Assembly: GCF_016107305.1 (NCBI RefSeq)
Contig: NZ_RCVR01000027.1
Location: 1 to 64,000, forward strand
From: Roseomonas sp. KE2513
GTDB lineage: Bacteria; Pseudomonadota; Alphaproteobacteria; Acetobacterales; Acetobacteraceae
Length of the DNA stretch: 64,000 nucleotides
Direction of reading: 5' to 3'
The notes beneath the pieces were generated by a model. It saw only the letters and a list, made by a program, of their open reading frames with translations. It was not told where the DNA came from and did not search any database. Position numbers and translations under genes: made by a program. The number at the start of each line of letters is the position of its first letter. The stretch's first letter is position 1. Shown in pieces: positions 35,871 through 45,399 of the stretch.

Positions 35871-36551
35871 ATGTTCTACGAGCCGCGCCTGGACGATCAC
35901 GGGCTTCCCTACAACCCGTTCAAGTCGATCTGCGTGCCGCGGCCGATCGGCTGGATCACCACGGTCGACACCGAGGGCCGCATAAACCTCGCGCCCTACA
36001 GCCAGTTCCAGAACATCGGCTACGATCCGCCCTTCGTCATGTTCTCGGCCAGCGGCGGAGACCAGCATTCGCCCCGCAATGCTCGCCACACCGGCGAGTT
36101 CGTCTGCAACATGGCTACCTACGACCTGCGCGAAGCCGTGAACATCACGGCGCAGGCCGTCCCCGCCGAGGAGAGCGAGCCGGAACTCGCCGGGCTGGAG
36201 ATGCTGCCCTCCAGGCTCGTGAAGCCACCGCGCGTGGCGCGCTCGCCGGTCCACATGGAGTGCCGCTACCACAGCTCTGTCATGCTGCCGACGCGAACGC
36301 CGGGTGTGTCCGTGGAGGTCGTCATCGGCGAGGTGGTCGGGGTGCATATCCGGGACGACGTGCTGACGCCCGAGGGGCGGCTGGATGTCACGCGCATCCG
36401 TCCGCTCGCCCGCATGGGGTACCTCGACTACACGGCCGTGGACACGGTCTTCACCATGCCGCCGCTCGGCGGGGCCAGGCGGCGCCTGAGCCGCGGCCTG
36501 GAGGGGCGCCCCCTCCGCTCCGCCACCTTACCCGACGAAGCGGCCGGCTGA
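35871..36551 (+). CDS. Flavin reductase-like (FMN-binding split-barrel) protein
   Basis: A 226-aa flavoredoxin/flavin-reductase-domain protein. Recognisable segments are VPRPIGWITTVDTEGRINLA, PYSQFQNIGYDPPFVMFS and RNARHTGEFVCNMATYDL. Members reduce or hold FMN and often serve monooxygenases as reductase partners. No two-component monooxygenase is adjacent. The SD (TGAGGG) directly abuts the ATG, an unusually short spacing; a GTG-type alternative was not found. Confidence 0.83.
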   Translation: MFYEPRLDDHGLPYNPFKSICVPRPIGWITTVDTEGRINLAPYSQFQNIGYDPPFVMFSASGGDQHSPRNARHTGEFVCNMATYDLREAVNITAQAVPAEESEPELAGLEMLPSRLVKPPRVARSPVHMECRYHSSVMLPTRTPGVSVEVVIGEVVGVHIRDDVLTPEGRLDVTRIRPLARMGYLDYTAVDTVFTMPPLGGARRRLSRGLEGRPLRSATLPDEAAG

Positions 36552-36583
36552 CGCGCGACGGCGCCAGGAAGAGGACGAGAACC

Positions 36584-37585
36584 GTGCTGGAACACGATGG
36601 AAGCAAACCTCCCGTGCTCGGGCGACGCGGGCTGGCCCCGCTGGCGCTCTCCCTGGCAGGCGCCCTGTCGAGGCCTGCCCTTGCGGCATCCTTTCCGGAC
36701 CGCCCCATCCGCCTGATCGTTCCCTATCCGCCCGGCGATGGGCCGGACCTTCTGGGGCGCGTCGTCGGGAACCTGCTGCGCCAGCGGCTCGGCCAGCCCG
36801 TGGTGATCGAGAACCAGCCCGGGGCGGGCACGACGGTGGCCGCGCTGAACCTCCGGCGCCAGCCAGCGGATGGCTACACCCTGATGGTCGGCGGCAACAC
36901 GACGGTCTGCGTCATGCCAGCGCTCCAGCCGGAGCTCGGCATCGACGGGGAGCGCGACTTTACGCTTGTCTGCCGCATGGTCGACATCCCCTTCCTGCTG
37001 GTCGCCCACCCCTCCGGCCCGGACAGCACCGCCGCCCTTCTCGAGCGAGCCCGCCGCAGTCCCGGCAGCTGGACCTACGGCTCGGCGGGGATCGGCACGC
37101 CGCACCACCTCCTCTCCTCGCTGCTGGCGGGCGACGCGGGCGTGCAGGCGACCCATGTGCCCTATCGCGGCGCCGGTCCCGCCCTGACGGACCTGCTGGC
37201 GAACCGCATCGACTCGCTCTTCTGCTCCGTGCCTCCCGCGATCGGCTTCGTTCGCAGCGGGGCGCTGCGATGCCTCGGTGTCACGGGCACCGCACGGCTC
37301 GCATCCTTGCCTGATGCTCCCACTATGGCCGAGCAGGGCCATGTGGGATTCGAGGAAGCCTCCTGGATCGGTCTGCTGGCGCCCGCAAACCTCGACCCCG
37401 GCATCGCCGCCATCCTCTCCGACGCGACCGTCGCGTCGTTGGAGAGCGCGGAGGGACAGCAGAGGATCGCGGAGCTCTCCTTCCGCCCGGCGCCCGCGCC
37501 GTATGGCGCACTGCGCGGCTACGTCGCCGCCGAGTCAGTGCGTTGGCGGGCGATCGTCCGCCGCTCGGGGGTCGTTCCGAACTGA
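36584..37585 (+). CDS. Bug/TctC-family periplasmic receptor
   Basis: A 333-aa Bug receptor from GTG 36584, 32 bp after the flavin-reductase-like gene. The signal contains LGRRGLAPLALSLAGAL and ends ALAA. The core has RPIRLIVPYPPGDGPDLLGR (PGD instead of the usual PGG), VIENQPGAGTTVA and PADGYTLMVGG. It converges with the next receptor gene, 25 bp apart. Confidence 0.87.
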   Translation: MLEHDGSKPPVLGRRGLAPLALSLAGALSRPALAASFPDRPIRLIVPYPPGDGPDLLGRVVGNLLRQRLGQPVVIENQPGAGTTVAALNLRRQPADGYTLMVGGNTTVCVMPALQPELGIDGERDFTLVCRMVDIPFLLVAHPSGPDSTAALLERARRSPGSWTYGSAGIGTPHHLLSSLLAGDAGVQATHVPYRGAGPALTDLLANRIDSLFCSVPPAIGFVRSGALRCLGVTGTARLASLPDAPTMAEQGHVGFEEASWIGLLAPANLDPGIAAILSDATVASLESAEGQQRIAELSFRPAPAPYGALRGYVAAESVRWRAIVRRSGVVPN

Positions 37586-37610
37586 CCCGCCGCGGCGGCG
37601 CTGGCGCGCG

Positions 37611-38591
37611 TCAGCGCTCCAGGCGAATGTTCGCCGCGCGCGCCACCGCGCTCCAGCTCTCGATCTCCCGCGCGATAGTGGTGCGGAAGGTGTCGGGATC
37701 GGCGCCGATCGGGTCCATGACCAGGGCGCCCAGGCGTTCCCGGATGTCCGGCATCGCTGTGATGGCGGCACATTCCGCAAAGAGCGCGTCCAGCACCGCG
37801 CGAGGCGTGGCGGCGGGGGCGAGAAGGCCGCTCCACAGCGTCGCCTGCACCGCGGGGAAGCCCAGCTCCGCCATGGTGGGCACGTCCGGATAGGCGGGAA
37901 CGCGCGCGGCGGATGTAACGGCCAGCGCTCGCGCCCGCCCCGCGGAAACGGCAACGGTGGCGGGGCCGGTGTCCACGAGGGCCATCGTCACCTCCTCATT
38001 CGCGGCGGCGTTCACGGATTCAGCGCTGCCGCGATAGGCGACGTACTGGAAGTGCGTGCCGGCCCGCTGGTTGAACAACTCGGTCGGCAGCTGGAAGCCG
38101 GCGCCGGAAGCGCCGTAATTCGCCTTGTCGGGATTGGCCTTCGCCCATGCCACCAGTTCCGCCACCGAGCGATGGGGGGAGGCGGCCGAGACGAGCAGGA
38201 CGAGCGGGAAGGATGCCAGGAGGCAGACGGGCGCGAGATCCCTCAGAGAGTCGTAGGGGAGCTGCACGTAGGTGGCCGGGTTGAACACGATCGGGCCGCT
38301 GGCGCCGAGCAGCAGCGTGTAGCCATCTGGCCGGGCACGGGCCACCGCCTCGGTGCCGAGGATGGCCTGGGCACCCGCCCGGTTCTCCACCACGAAGGGT
38401 TGGCCGAGCCGTTCGGACAGCTTCTGGCCGTAGAGCCTGGCGAGGATATCGTTCGCGCCGCCCGGTGCGTAGGGCACGACGATCCGCACCGGCCGGTCCG
38501 GATAGCCGCGCGCCGCCTCCTGCGCGAAGGCGCCCTTTGCAAGGGCCGGCGCCGCCAGCGCCAAGCCCAGCAATTCTCTCCTGCCCGTCAT
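37611..38591 (-). CDS. Bug/TctC-family periplasmic receptor
   Basis: A 326-aa Bug receptor, signal TGRRELLGLALAAPALA, core RPVRIVVPYAPGGANDILAR, VVENRAGAQAILG and RPDGYTLLLGA. It is a close paralogue of the protein at 29850-30824 on the opposite strand. Its ATG overlaps the stop of the PanE-like gene by 4 bp, making it the last gene of the minus-strand UbiD/TPP run. Confidence 0.9.
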   Translation of the reverse strand: MTGRRELLGLALAAPALAKGAFAQEAARGYPDRPVRIVVPYAPGGANDILARLYGQKLSERLGQPFVVENRAGAQAILGTEAVARARPDGYTLLLGASGPIVFNPATYVQLPYDSLRDLAPVCLLASFPLVLLVSAASPHRSVAELVAWAKANPDKANYGASGAGFQLPTELFNQRAGTHFQYVAYRGSAESVNAAANEEVTMALVDTGPATVAVSAGRARALAVTSAARVPAYPDVPTMAELGFPAVQATLWSGLLAPAATPRAVLDALFAECAAITAMPDIRERLGALVMDPIGADPDTFRTTIAREIESWSAVARAANIRLER

Positions 38592-39541
38592 GACGCGCCT
38601 CCTGCCGCTTCGGTGGCGCGGACCCGCGCCGCCAGTTCCAGACCCTTCACAAGCCGGTAGACAGTGCGGCAGGCCGGCACGGGCACGCCCAGCCGCTCGC
38701 CCTCCCGCACGACGTAGCCGGTCAGTTCCTCGATCTCGGTAGGGGCGCCGCGCGCGATGTCGAGCGCCATGGAGCCCGCATGGCGCGACAGCGGCACCTC
38801 GCCCGCGCGAACCTTGCGGACAAAGCCCATCGGGTCGAAGGCGAAGGTCCCGCCGAGGGCGTGCACGACGGCGGTGCATTCCGCCGCCATCTCGTCGATG
38901 AGGTCGCGCACGGCCGCGACCTCGTAGCGGGCGGCGTTCACGCCCAGCACGAGGGCGCCCACAGGGTTCATCACCGCGTTGAAGACGAACTTCGCCCAGA
39001 CCGCGCCCATGGGATCATCGATCACCTCCGTGGGCAGGCCCGCGGCGCGGAAGCTGTCGCCGAGCGGGCGCAGCGCCTCTGCCGGCCCGCGCACGGGGCC
39101 GATCCATGTCGGCTGGCCATGGATCAGCCGCTCCACCCGTCCCGGGCCGAGATAGCGGCCGGCATCCATCGTCACGCCGCGGGCGATCACTGCGTTAGGC
39201 AGCCGCTCGAGCGCCTCGGCGTTGCCCATGCCGTTCTGCAGGGTCAGCAGGGCCGCGCCTTCCAGCGCAGGACCGAGCGCTGCGGCGGCCGCGCCCGTCG
39301 CACCGGACTTCACGAGGAAGATGGCCGCTTCGAAGCGCGCCTTGGCGAGGGAGGCGGGATCGTCCGCAACGGCGAAGCGTGCGGTCACCGGTGCGCCCGC
39401 GCCGGTGACGGAGAGGCCGTTCTCGCGGATCGCCGCGACATGGGCCGAGTTCGTGTCGAAGCCCGTTACCTCGGCGACGGAGGACAGGGCGGCGACGACG
39501 ACGCCGCCGATCGCGCCGCAGCCGATGACCAGGATACGCAT
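38588..39541 (-). CDS. Ketopantoate reductase-like (PanE/ApbA family) oxidoreductase
   Basis: A 317-aa NADP-binding protein with MRILVIGCGAIGGVVVAAL at the N-terminus, LVKSGATGAAAAAL, and the catalytic Lys in AVWAKFVFNAVMNPVGAL. The C-terminal ApbA_C helical domain ends in SMALDIARGAPTEIEELTGY. The family reduces 2-keto acids such as ketopantoate. In this catabolic context a different 2-oxo acid is more likely than pantothenate synthesis. It lies 9 bp after the TPP-enzyme gene. Confidence 0.87.
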   Translation of the reverse strand: MRILVIGCGAIGGVVVAALSSVAEVTGFDTNSAHVAAIRENGLSVTGAGAPVTARFAVADDPASLAKARFEAAIFLVKSGATGAAAAALGPALEGAALLTLQNGMGNAEALERLPNAVIARGVTMDAGRYLGPGRVERLIHGQPTWIGPVRGPAEALRPLGDSFRAAGLPTEVIDDPMGAVWAKFVFNAVMNPVGALVLGVNAARYEVAAVRDLIDEMAAECTAVVHALGGTFAFDPMGFVRKVRAGEVPLSRHAGSMALDIARGAPTEIEELTGYVVREGERLGVPVPACRTVYRLVKGLELAARVRATEAAGGAS

Positions 39542-39550
39542 CGGCCGGGC

Positions 39551-41284
39551 CTAGAGCGGGGAGACGCGAATGGTGAGGACGGCGGCCTGTCCGCCCTCCA
39601 CCGCCTCCAGGCAGCGGCGGATGGCGGGCTCCAGCTCCTCCGGCGTCACGGCGCGCTCGCCATGCGCGCCGAAGGCGCGGGCCACGTCCTCGAAGCGGCG
39701 CTGCGCGCCGTTGCGGCGGCCGTCCAGGCGGGACTGGAAGTTGTCGTCCCGCCGCGCGGCGCCCTCCGGGTAGACGCGCAGGGTGGATTCCTTGACGGCC
39801 TGCCAGCCGCGGTTGTCGAGCACCACCGTGAAGATCGGCAGCCCGTACTGCTGGGCCGTGGCGTAGACGCTGTCCGGCGTGGAGAAGTGGAAGGTGCCGT
39901 CGCCGACCACCTGCACCACGCGCCGGTCCGGGCAGGCCAGCCGCACGCCGAGCGCCATCCCGCCGGAGAAGCCGAGGCCGCCGCCCGCGAGGCCGATATA
40001 GGAGCCCGGAACGGTGCGCGGCATCTGGTTCTGCACCACGGGCCCGTTCCGGATCGCCTCGTTCAGCAGTATGTCCCCGGGGGAGATCAGGCGGTTCAGC
40101 GTAGCCAGGGCCCAGGCCGGGTTCAGCGCATCCGGCTCGCCGGGCTTCGCGGCGGCGGCGGCCACCGCCGCCTCCCTTGCGTGTCGGGCTGGGCCCCAGG
40201 ACTCGATCCGGGCGGCGGCGCGGGCGTGGAAGGCCTCGTCGGCGCGCTCCTGCACGATCTCCAGCACCTGGGCGAGCACGGCCGCGCAGTCCCCGGCCAC
40301 GCGCAGTTCGGCGGGGAAGCTCCACATCGGCAGGTCGCGCTTGAGGGGGTCGACGTCCACCTGCATCCAGGATGCGTCCGGGTTCGGCCGCACGGTGAGT
40401 GGGATCCAGGGCACGTCCACGTCCAGCAGCAGGCCGCAATCTGTCTCTGCCGCCAGCGCCTTCGGATCGAAGCCGGCGAAGCAAGGGCTGTCATGCGGGA
40501 TGCAGAGATGGATCGGCGCGTGCTCCACCACGCGCATTCCGACCGCCCTGGCCAGCGCGTCCAGCACGGGCACCGCGGCGGGGTTGCGGCCGAGATAGGC
40601 GGTGAAGGCCACCGGGTTCTCCGCGGCCATCAGCGCTTCCGCGATGCGCTGGGCGGTGGCGGGATCGGTGCCGCGGGCGGGCAGGCCGGCGAAGCGGTCG
40701 GCCGGATAGGCGTGGACCTTGCCGTCCTCGATCTCCTCCGCCAGCACCTCGCGCGGCAGCGTCATGTAGACCGGCGCGCGCGGCTCGGCCTGCATCATGG
40801 CCTGGCCGCGCGCGAAGGCCTCCTTCGCCACGACACCGGATGGCAGGGTGTATTCCCAGTGCACGTAGGGGCGCACGAGGCTGCCGATGTCGTAGGGGTC
40901 CTGCACGAAGTGGACATAGCTGTCCCGCCCGCCCGGAAGTTCCCCGCGCGAGGAGAAGGGTGCGCGCCCCGCCATGAGGAAGACCGGCAGCCGCGCGCGG
41001 AAGAGGTTGTGCAGCGCCATGGCCGCGTTCGCCGTGCCGGCGTCCACGTGCACGAGCACGGGCTGGCCGCGCCCCGTCATCGCCGCGTAGCCGCCGGCCA
41101 TGTGGACCGCGACGTTCTCATGCGGGCACAGCACCGTGTTCGGCCGGGCGCGCCCCTCCGCGTCCCAGCGTGCCAGCTCCTCGATGACCGAAACATGGTC
41201 TGTGCCGAGATTGCAGAAGACGTGGTCAATCCCCGCCTCGCACATGGCCTCAATCAGGTGATGCGCCGCGGTGTGTCGTGCCAT
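39551..41284 (-). CDS. Thiamine-pyrophosphate-dependent enzyme (acetolactate synthase/decarboxylase-like)
   Basis: A 577-aa TPP enzyme. The N-terminal PYR domain has the catalytic Glu in LCPHENVAVHMAGGYA (about 55). The C-terminal PP domain has the TPP-binding motif starting VVGDGTFHFSTPDSV and ending TVVLDNRGW. The central domain is compatible with the acetolactate-synthase/benzoylformate-decarboxylase group. The family carries out 2-oxo-acid decarboxylation or carboligation. It lies between a Bug gene (109 bp) and the PanE-like gene (9 bp); substrate unknown. Confidence 0.88.
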   Translation of the reverse strand: MARHTAAHHLIEAMCEAGIDHVFCNLGTDHVSVIEELARWDAEGRARPNTVLCPHENVAVHMAGGYAAMTGRGQPVLVHVDAGTANAAMALHNLFRARLPVFLMAGRAPFSSRGELPGGRDSYVHFVQDPYDIGSLVRPYVHWEYTLPSGVVAKEAFARGQAMMQAEPRAPVYMTLPREVLAEEIEDGKVHAYPADRFAGLPARGTDPATAQRIAEALMAAENPVAFTAYLGRNPAAVPVLDALARAVGMRVVEHAPIHLCIPHDSPCFAGFDPKALAAETDCGLLLDVDVPWIPLTVRPNPDASWMQVDVDPLKRDLPMWSFPAELRVAGDCAAVLAQVLEIVQERADEAFHARAAARIESWGPARHAREAAVAAAAAKPGEPDALNPAWALATLNRLISPGDILLNEAIRNGPVVQNQMPRTVPGSYIGLAGGGLGFSGGMALGVRLACPDRRVVQVVGDGTFHFSTPDSVYATAQQYGLPIFTVVLDNRGWQAVKESTLRVYPEGAARRDDNFQSRLDGRRNGAQRRFEDVARAFGAHGERAVTPEELEPAIRRCLEAVEGGQAAVLTIRVSPL

Positions 41285-41393
41285 TCGTTCCTCGTCCCTC
41301 TCATGTCGGCCCCTATTCGCGGGGTTCCGGTTGCTGTCCTCGTTCCGCGCGGCCAGCCAGCGTCAGGATTGTTTCGGCACTGCGGTGCCGGCG

Positions 41394-42359
41394 TCACAGG
41401 TGCAGGCCCAGGCGCCGGATGAAGGCGCGCTCCTCCTCCACCTCGCGGAGATGCGCGGCCTCGTAATCGGCGGTGTTCATGTAGAGGATCGGCATGTCGA
41501 GGCGAGCCATGGTCCGGACATGCAGGGGGTCGCGCATCGCCGCCTGGAAGCCGTCGTGCAGCGCTCGCACCAGTGCCGGATCCATGCCCGGCGGGCCGAT
41601 GATCCCGTAGGGCGAGGTGGCGGTGAAGTCCGTGCCGGTCTCCCGCAGGGTCGGCACCTCGGGGAAGGAGGGCGAGCGCTCCGGGCCCCAGGTGACGAGG
41701 AGGCGCAGCCTGTCCTGCCGCACCATCTCCGCCCAGCTGCTGGAATCCGCCGCCGCGTCGATCTGCCCGGCAAGCAGCGCCTGGGTGCTCTCCGCCCCGC
41801 CGCGGAAGGGCACGTGCGTCCACTCGATGCCCAGCAGGTCCGCGATGCGCGTCATCGCCGCGTTGCCGGTGCTCGTCACGCCGCTGGTGCCGTAGGTGAT
41901 CCTGCCGGGATTGGCGCGGGCATGGCCGATAAACTCCTGCCAGCTCCGCCACGGGCTGTCCGGCCGCACCACGACGCCGAGCAGGTAACCGCCGACATGG
42001 ATGATCCGCGTGCTGTCGGTGATAGGGTCGAAGCTCGGGCGCGCCATCATCAGCACCTGCCGGATCGCGGGTACGGCGAGCATCGTCAGCGTGCTGCCGT
42101 CCGGCCGCGCATCCTTCATCATCGCGGGGCCGAGCGAGCCGCTCGCGCCAGGCCGGTTGTCCACCACCACGGGCTGGCCGAAGCTGCGGGAGGCGCCCTC
42201 GCAGAGCGCGCGCATCGCGAGGTCGCTGGTGCCGCCGGGGGCGAAGGGCACGACCATTCGGATCGGGCGGCTCGGGAAGCCGGTCTGCGCGACTGTCGAT
42301 GTCGGCAGCAGGGCGGCTGCACCGAGCAGGTCGCGGCGGCCGATGATGACCCTGCTCAT
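41394..42359 (-). CDS. Bug/TctC-family periplasmic receptor
   Basis: A 321-aa Bug receptor. The signal has VIIGRRDLLGAAALLPTSTV; the core has RPIRMVVPFAPGGTSDLAMR, VVDNRPGASGSLG and RPDGSTLTML. The ATG at 42359 is preferred because GAAGGGG lies six bases upstream; an ATG at 42365 sits directly on the SD. It follows the crotonase gene by 11 bp. Confidence 0.88.
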   Translation of the reverse strand: MSRVIIGRRDLLGAAALLPTSTVAQTGFPSRPIRMVVPFAPGGTSDLAMRALCEGASRSFGQPVVVDNRPGASGSLGPAMMKDARPDGSTLTMLAVPAIRQVLMMARPSFDPITDSTRIIHVGGYLLGVVVRPDSPWRSWQEFIGHARANPGRITYGTSGVTSTGNAAMTRIADLLGIEWTHVPFRGGAESTQALLAGQIDAAADSSSWAEMVRQDRLRLLVTWGPERSPSFPEVPTLRETGTDFTATSPYGIIGPPGMDPALVRALHDGFQAAMRDPLHVRTMARLDMPILYMNTADYEAAHLREVEEERAFIRRLGLHL

Positions 42360-42370
42360 CGGCATCCCCT

Positions 42371-43102
42371 TCAGCGATCGGCCAGGACGCCGGCGATCAG
42401 GTTCGCCGCGAGCGCCGGGGCGCCCGCGGGCACCGGCCGGGTCGCGGCGAGATAGGCTTTCACGGCGCGGAGCGCCGGCACGGGCGAGGCGAGCACCGTG
42501 CGGGTCAGCCGCTCCGCCGCCGCGTCCAGCTCCGCCTCCGGCACCACCTCCCCGAGTAGCCCGATCGCCAGCGCCTCCCTGGCGCCGATCTCGGAGCGCC
42601 CGAGCGCGAGATGTGCGGCGGCCTTCTCTCCCACTCGGCCTGTGAAGGCCGTCAGGACGAGGAGCGGCGGGATGCCGCGTTCCATCTCCGGCACGGCGAA
42701 GCGGGCGGTCTCCGCGGCGACGGCAAGGTCGCTCGCCGCCACCAGGGCGGCGCCGTAGCCGTGGGCGGCGCCGCGCACGACCGCGAGGACCGGAACGGGC
42801 GCGGCGCGCAGCGCGCCATAAACGCGCAGCGGCGCCTCCGCCACCACGCGCCGCAGCACCTCCAAGGGTGGCTTCGGCGCTCCCGGGGGCGGCGTGGGGG
42901 AGACCCGGCCCCGGCAGAAGTCGCGACCCTCGGCGCGCAACCGGACGAGGCGGATTCCGTCGTCGATCCCCTCCACCGCCGCTGCGATGGCGGCACCGGC
43001 CGCGTTGGAGACGAAGTTGCCGCCGTCGCCCGCCGTCAGGACAACGTCGAGCAGGCCATCGGCGGCCTCGATGCGGACTCCGTCCGTCGTGGAAGCGGTC
43101 AA
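42371..43102 (-). CDS. Enoyl-CoA hydratase/isomerase family protein
   Basis: A 243-aa crotonase-fold protein. The oxyanion segment AAHGYGAALVAASDLAVAAE and the following RFAVPEMERGIPPLL region are clear. The N-terminal half is divergent (EGRDFCRGRVSPTPPPGAPK). It overlaps the molybdopterin-subunit gene by 4 bp, so both are expressed together; a CoA-ester step is therefore expected alongside a hydroxylation and a decarboxylation. Confidence 0.84.
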   Translation of the reverse strand: MTASTTDGVRIEAADGLLDVVLTAGDGGNFVSNAAGAAIAAAVEGIDDGIRLVRLRAEGRDFCRGRVSPTPPPGAPKPPLEVLRRVVAEAPLRVYGALRAAPVPVLAVVRGAAHGYGAALVAASDLAVAAETARFAVPEMERGIPPLLVLTAFTGRVGEKAAAHLALGRSEIGAREALAIGLLGEVVPEAELDAAAERLTRTVLASPVPALRAVKAYLAATRPVPAGAPALAANLIAGVLADR

Positions 43103-45399
43103 GGAAGGGCCTCCAGGGCCGCGCGGACGCGGGCGGGGGTGGCTGGCATGGAGATCGAATCGCAGCCTGTGGCATCGGCCAGGGCATTCAGGATTGCGGC
43201 GGCGGCGGGGGTGATGCCGCCCTCTCCCCCGCCCTTGACCCGCAGCGGATTGCCGGCGGTGGGGTCCTCCGCGAGGCTGACGGCGAAAGCGGGCAGGTCG
43301 GCGGCGCGGGGGAGCGCGTAGTCCATGAAGCTGCCGCCGACCGCCTGGCCGCTCCCGGCGTCGAAAAGGCCGCCTTCCAGCAGCGCCTGGCCGGCGCCCT
43401 GGGCGATGCCGCCATGCACCTGGCCGTCCACGATCATCGGGTTGATCGGCTGGCCCACATCGTCCACCGAGGTATAGCGCACGATGGCGACCGCCCCGGT
43501 CTCGGGCTCCACCTCCAGCTCGCAGACGGCGCAGCCCGTCGGATAGGCCGGCATGCGGCCGTTGAACTCCGCCGCGCGCTCGATCACGCCGCCGGGCAGG
43601 CCGGCCGCGATCTCGAAAAGGTCGAGCCCGCGGTTGCTGGCGGGCGTGCGGGCGATGCCGTCCTCCAGCGTCACTGCCGCCGCCTCGCCGCCGAGGCGGG
43701 CGGCGGCGGCGATGCGTGCCTCCTCCAGAACCCTCGCGCTCGCCTCCACCAGAAGCGTGCCGGCAAGACGCATGGAGCGGTCGGAATGCGTTCCGCCGCC
43801 GACCGCGATGCGCCGCGTGTCGCCGGTGACGAGGGAGACCGCTTCCATCGGCACGCCGAGCCGCCCCGCGACGACCTGGGCGAAGGTGGTCTCATGTCCC
43901 TGGCCGGTAGATTGCGTGCCGGCGAGCACCTCCACACGTCCCTCGGCGAGGACGCGGACGACCACGCGCTCGCGCGGTGCGCCGACGGGTGATTCCACGT
44001 AGTTGGCGACGCCGATGCCGCGCCGCCGGCCGCGCGCCGCGCTGCCCTCGCGCCGCGCGGCGAAGCCCCCCCAATCGGCCGCCCGCAGCGCGGCCTCCAT
44101 GTTCCCGGCGAAGTCGCCGCTGTCGTAGGTGAGGCCGAACGGGTTACGCCAGGGAAGGGCGGCCCGCGGCACGAGGTTGCGCCGGCGGATCTCCACCCGG
44201 TCGAGGCCGAGCCGGCGCGCCGCCATGTCCAGCAGCCGCTCCATGGCGAACATCGCTTCCGGCCGCCCGGCGCCGCGGAACGGGGCGGTGGGCACGGTGT
44301 TGGTCAGCGCCCCGCGCGTGCGGGCATGGGCCACCGGCACCCGGTAGACGGTGGTGGAAACCCTGAAGCCGTTGGAGAGGGGCACGTAGGAGACGGTGAA
44401 GGCGCCTACCGCCATGACCATGTCCGTCCGGAAGCCGAGGATGCGTCCCTCCGCGTCCAGCGCCAGCTCCGCCAGGGCGGCGAGGTCGCGCGCGCCGTAG
44501 TCGGTCACGAAGCCCTCGCTGCGCGTCGCCGTCCAGCGCACGGCACGGCCGAGCCGCCGCGCCGCCCAGGCGACGAGGAGGGTTTCCGGATGAAGGTTCG
44601 TGCGCGAGCCGAAGCCGCCGCCCGTGTCGGGCGAGACGAAGTCGATCGCTTCGATTGGGACGCCGAGCGCCCGAGCCAAGTCCGCGCGCTGCCGCACCGC
44701 GCCCTGGCTGCCCGCCGTCACCACCGTCACGCCGCGCGCCGCATCATGCGCGGCGAAAGCCGAGCGGGGCTCCATATGGCAGGAGGCGATGCGCTGGTTC
44801 ACGAAGCGGTCGCCGACCACGAGCGCGGCGCGGGCGAAGGCCGCCTCGGTCGCGTCGCGGTCGCCGAACTCGGCCTCGAGGCAGAGATTGCTCGGAATAC
44901 CCGGCCAGATCTCGGGCGCGCCGGGCGCCAGCGCGTCCGCCGCCTCGGCGACGGCGGGCAACGGCTCGTAGGCGACCTCGATCGCTTCCGCCGCGTCGCG
45001 GGCTCCTTGCAGCGTCTCCGCCACCACGAAGGCCACGGCCTCCCCCACGTGGCGCACGCGCTCCCCGGCGAGGACGGGATGGCCGGTGTCGTGGATGGTC
45101 GCGCCCTCAGCGGCGTTGAAGGCTGGCATTTTCGCGTCCAGCGCATCGGCCGGCACGGGGGTGTGGCGCATCGGCCGCAGCGCGTCCGCGGCCGCTTCCG
45201 CCGCCGTCAGCACGGCGATCACGCCTGGCATGGCACGGGCCGCCGCGGCGTCGATCCCCAGGATGCGGGCATGCGCGTGGGGGGAACGCAGCACGACGCC
45301 GTGCAGCGCGTCCTTCGGGGCGAGGTCGTCGGTGAAGCGCCCGCGGCCGGTGAGCAGGCGGAGATCCTCGACGCGGCGGATCGGGTGGCCGATGGGCAT
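43099..45399 (-). CDS. Molybdopterin-binding large subunit, xanthine-dehydrogenase family (orphan)
   Basis: A 766-aa Mo-hydroxylase large subunit. It begins with the aldehyde-oxidase a/b hammerhead domain (LTGRGRFTDDLAPKDALHGV) and continues into the Mo-cofactor domain. MoCo-contact regions include SPDTGGGFGSRTNLHPE, TVPTAPFRGAGRPEA, GTQSTGQGHETTFAQVVAGR and the catalytic Glu region VKGGGEGGITPAAA. The CODH-type VAYRCSFR loop is absent (PFRGAGRP instead), so it is not a CO dehydrogenase. No [2Fe-2S] small subunit or FAD subunit gene is nearby. Its start overlaps the UbiD stop by one base (TGATG). Confidence 0.9.
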   Translation of the reverse strand: MPIGHPIRRVEDLRLLTGRGRFTDDLAPKDALHGVVLRSPHAHARILGIDAAAARAMPGVIAVLTAAEAAADALRPMRHTPVPADALDAKMPAFNAAEGATIHDTGHPVLAGERVRHVGEAVAFVVAETLQGARDAAEAIEVAYEPLPAVAEAADALAPGAPEIWPGIPSNLCLEAEFGDRDATEAAFARAALVVGDRFVNQRIASCHMEPRSAFAAHDAARGVTVVTAGSQGAVRQRADLARALGVPIEAIDFVSPDTGGGFGSRTNLHPETLLVAWAARRLGRAVRWTATRSEGFVTDYGARDLAALAELALDAEGRILGFRTDMVMAVGAFTVSYVPLSNGFRVSTTVYRVPVAHARTRGALTNTVPTAPFRGAGRPEAMFAMERLLDMAARRLGLDRVEIRRRNLVPRAALPWRNPFGLTYDSGDFAGNMEAALRAADWGGFAARREGSAARGRRRGIGVANYVESPVGAPRERVVVRVLAEGRVEVLAGTQSTGQGHETTFAQVVAGRLGVPMEAVSLVTGDTRRIAVGGGTHSDRSMRLAGTLLVEASARVLEEARIAAAARLGGEAAAVTLEDGIARTPASNRGLDLFEIAAGLPGGVIERAAEFNGRMPAYPTGCAVCELEVEPETGAVAIVRYTSVDDVGQPINPMIVDGQVHGGIAQGAGQALLEGGLFDAGSGQAVGGSFMDYALPRAADLPAFAVSLAEDPTAGNPLRVKGGGEGGITPAAAAILNALADATGCDSISMPATPARVRAALEALP

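Noticed and set aside
43099-45399. Carbon-monoxide dehydrogenase large subunit
   Set aside because: The CODH-specific VAYRCSFR active-site loop is absent and no coxS or coxM gene accompanies it.
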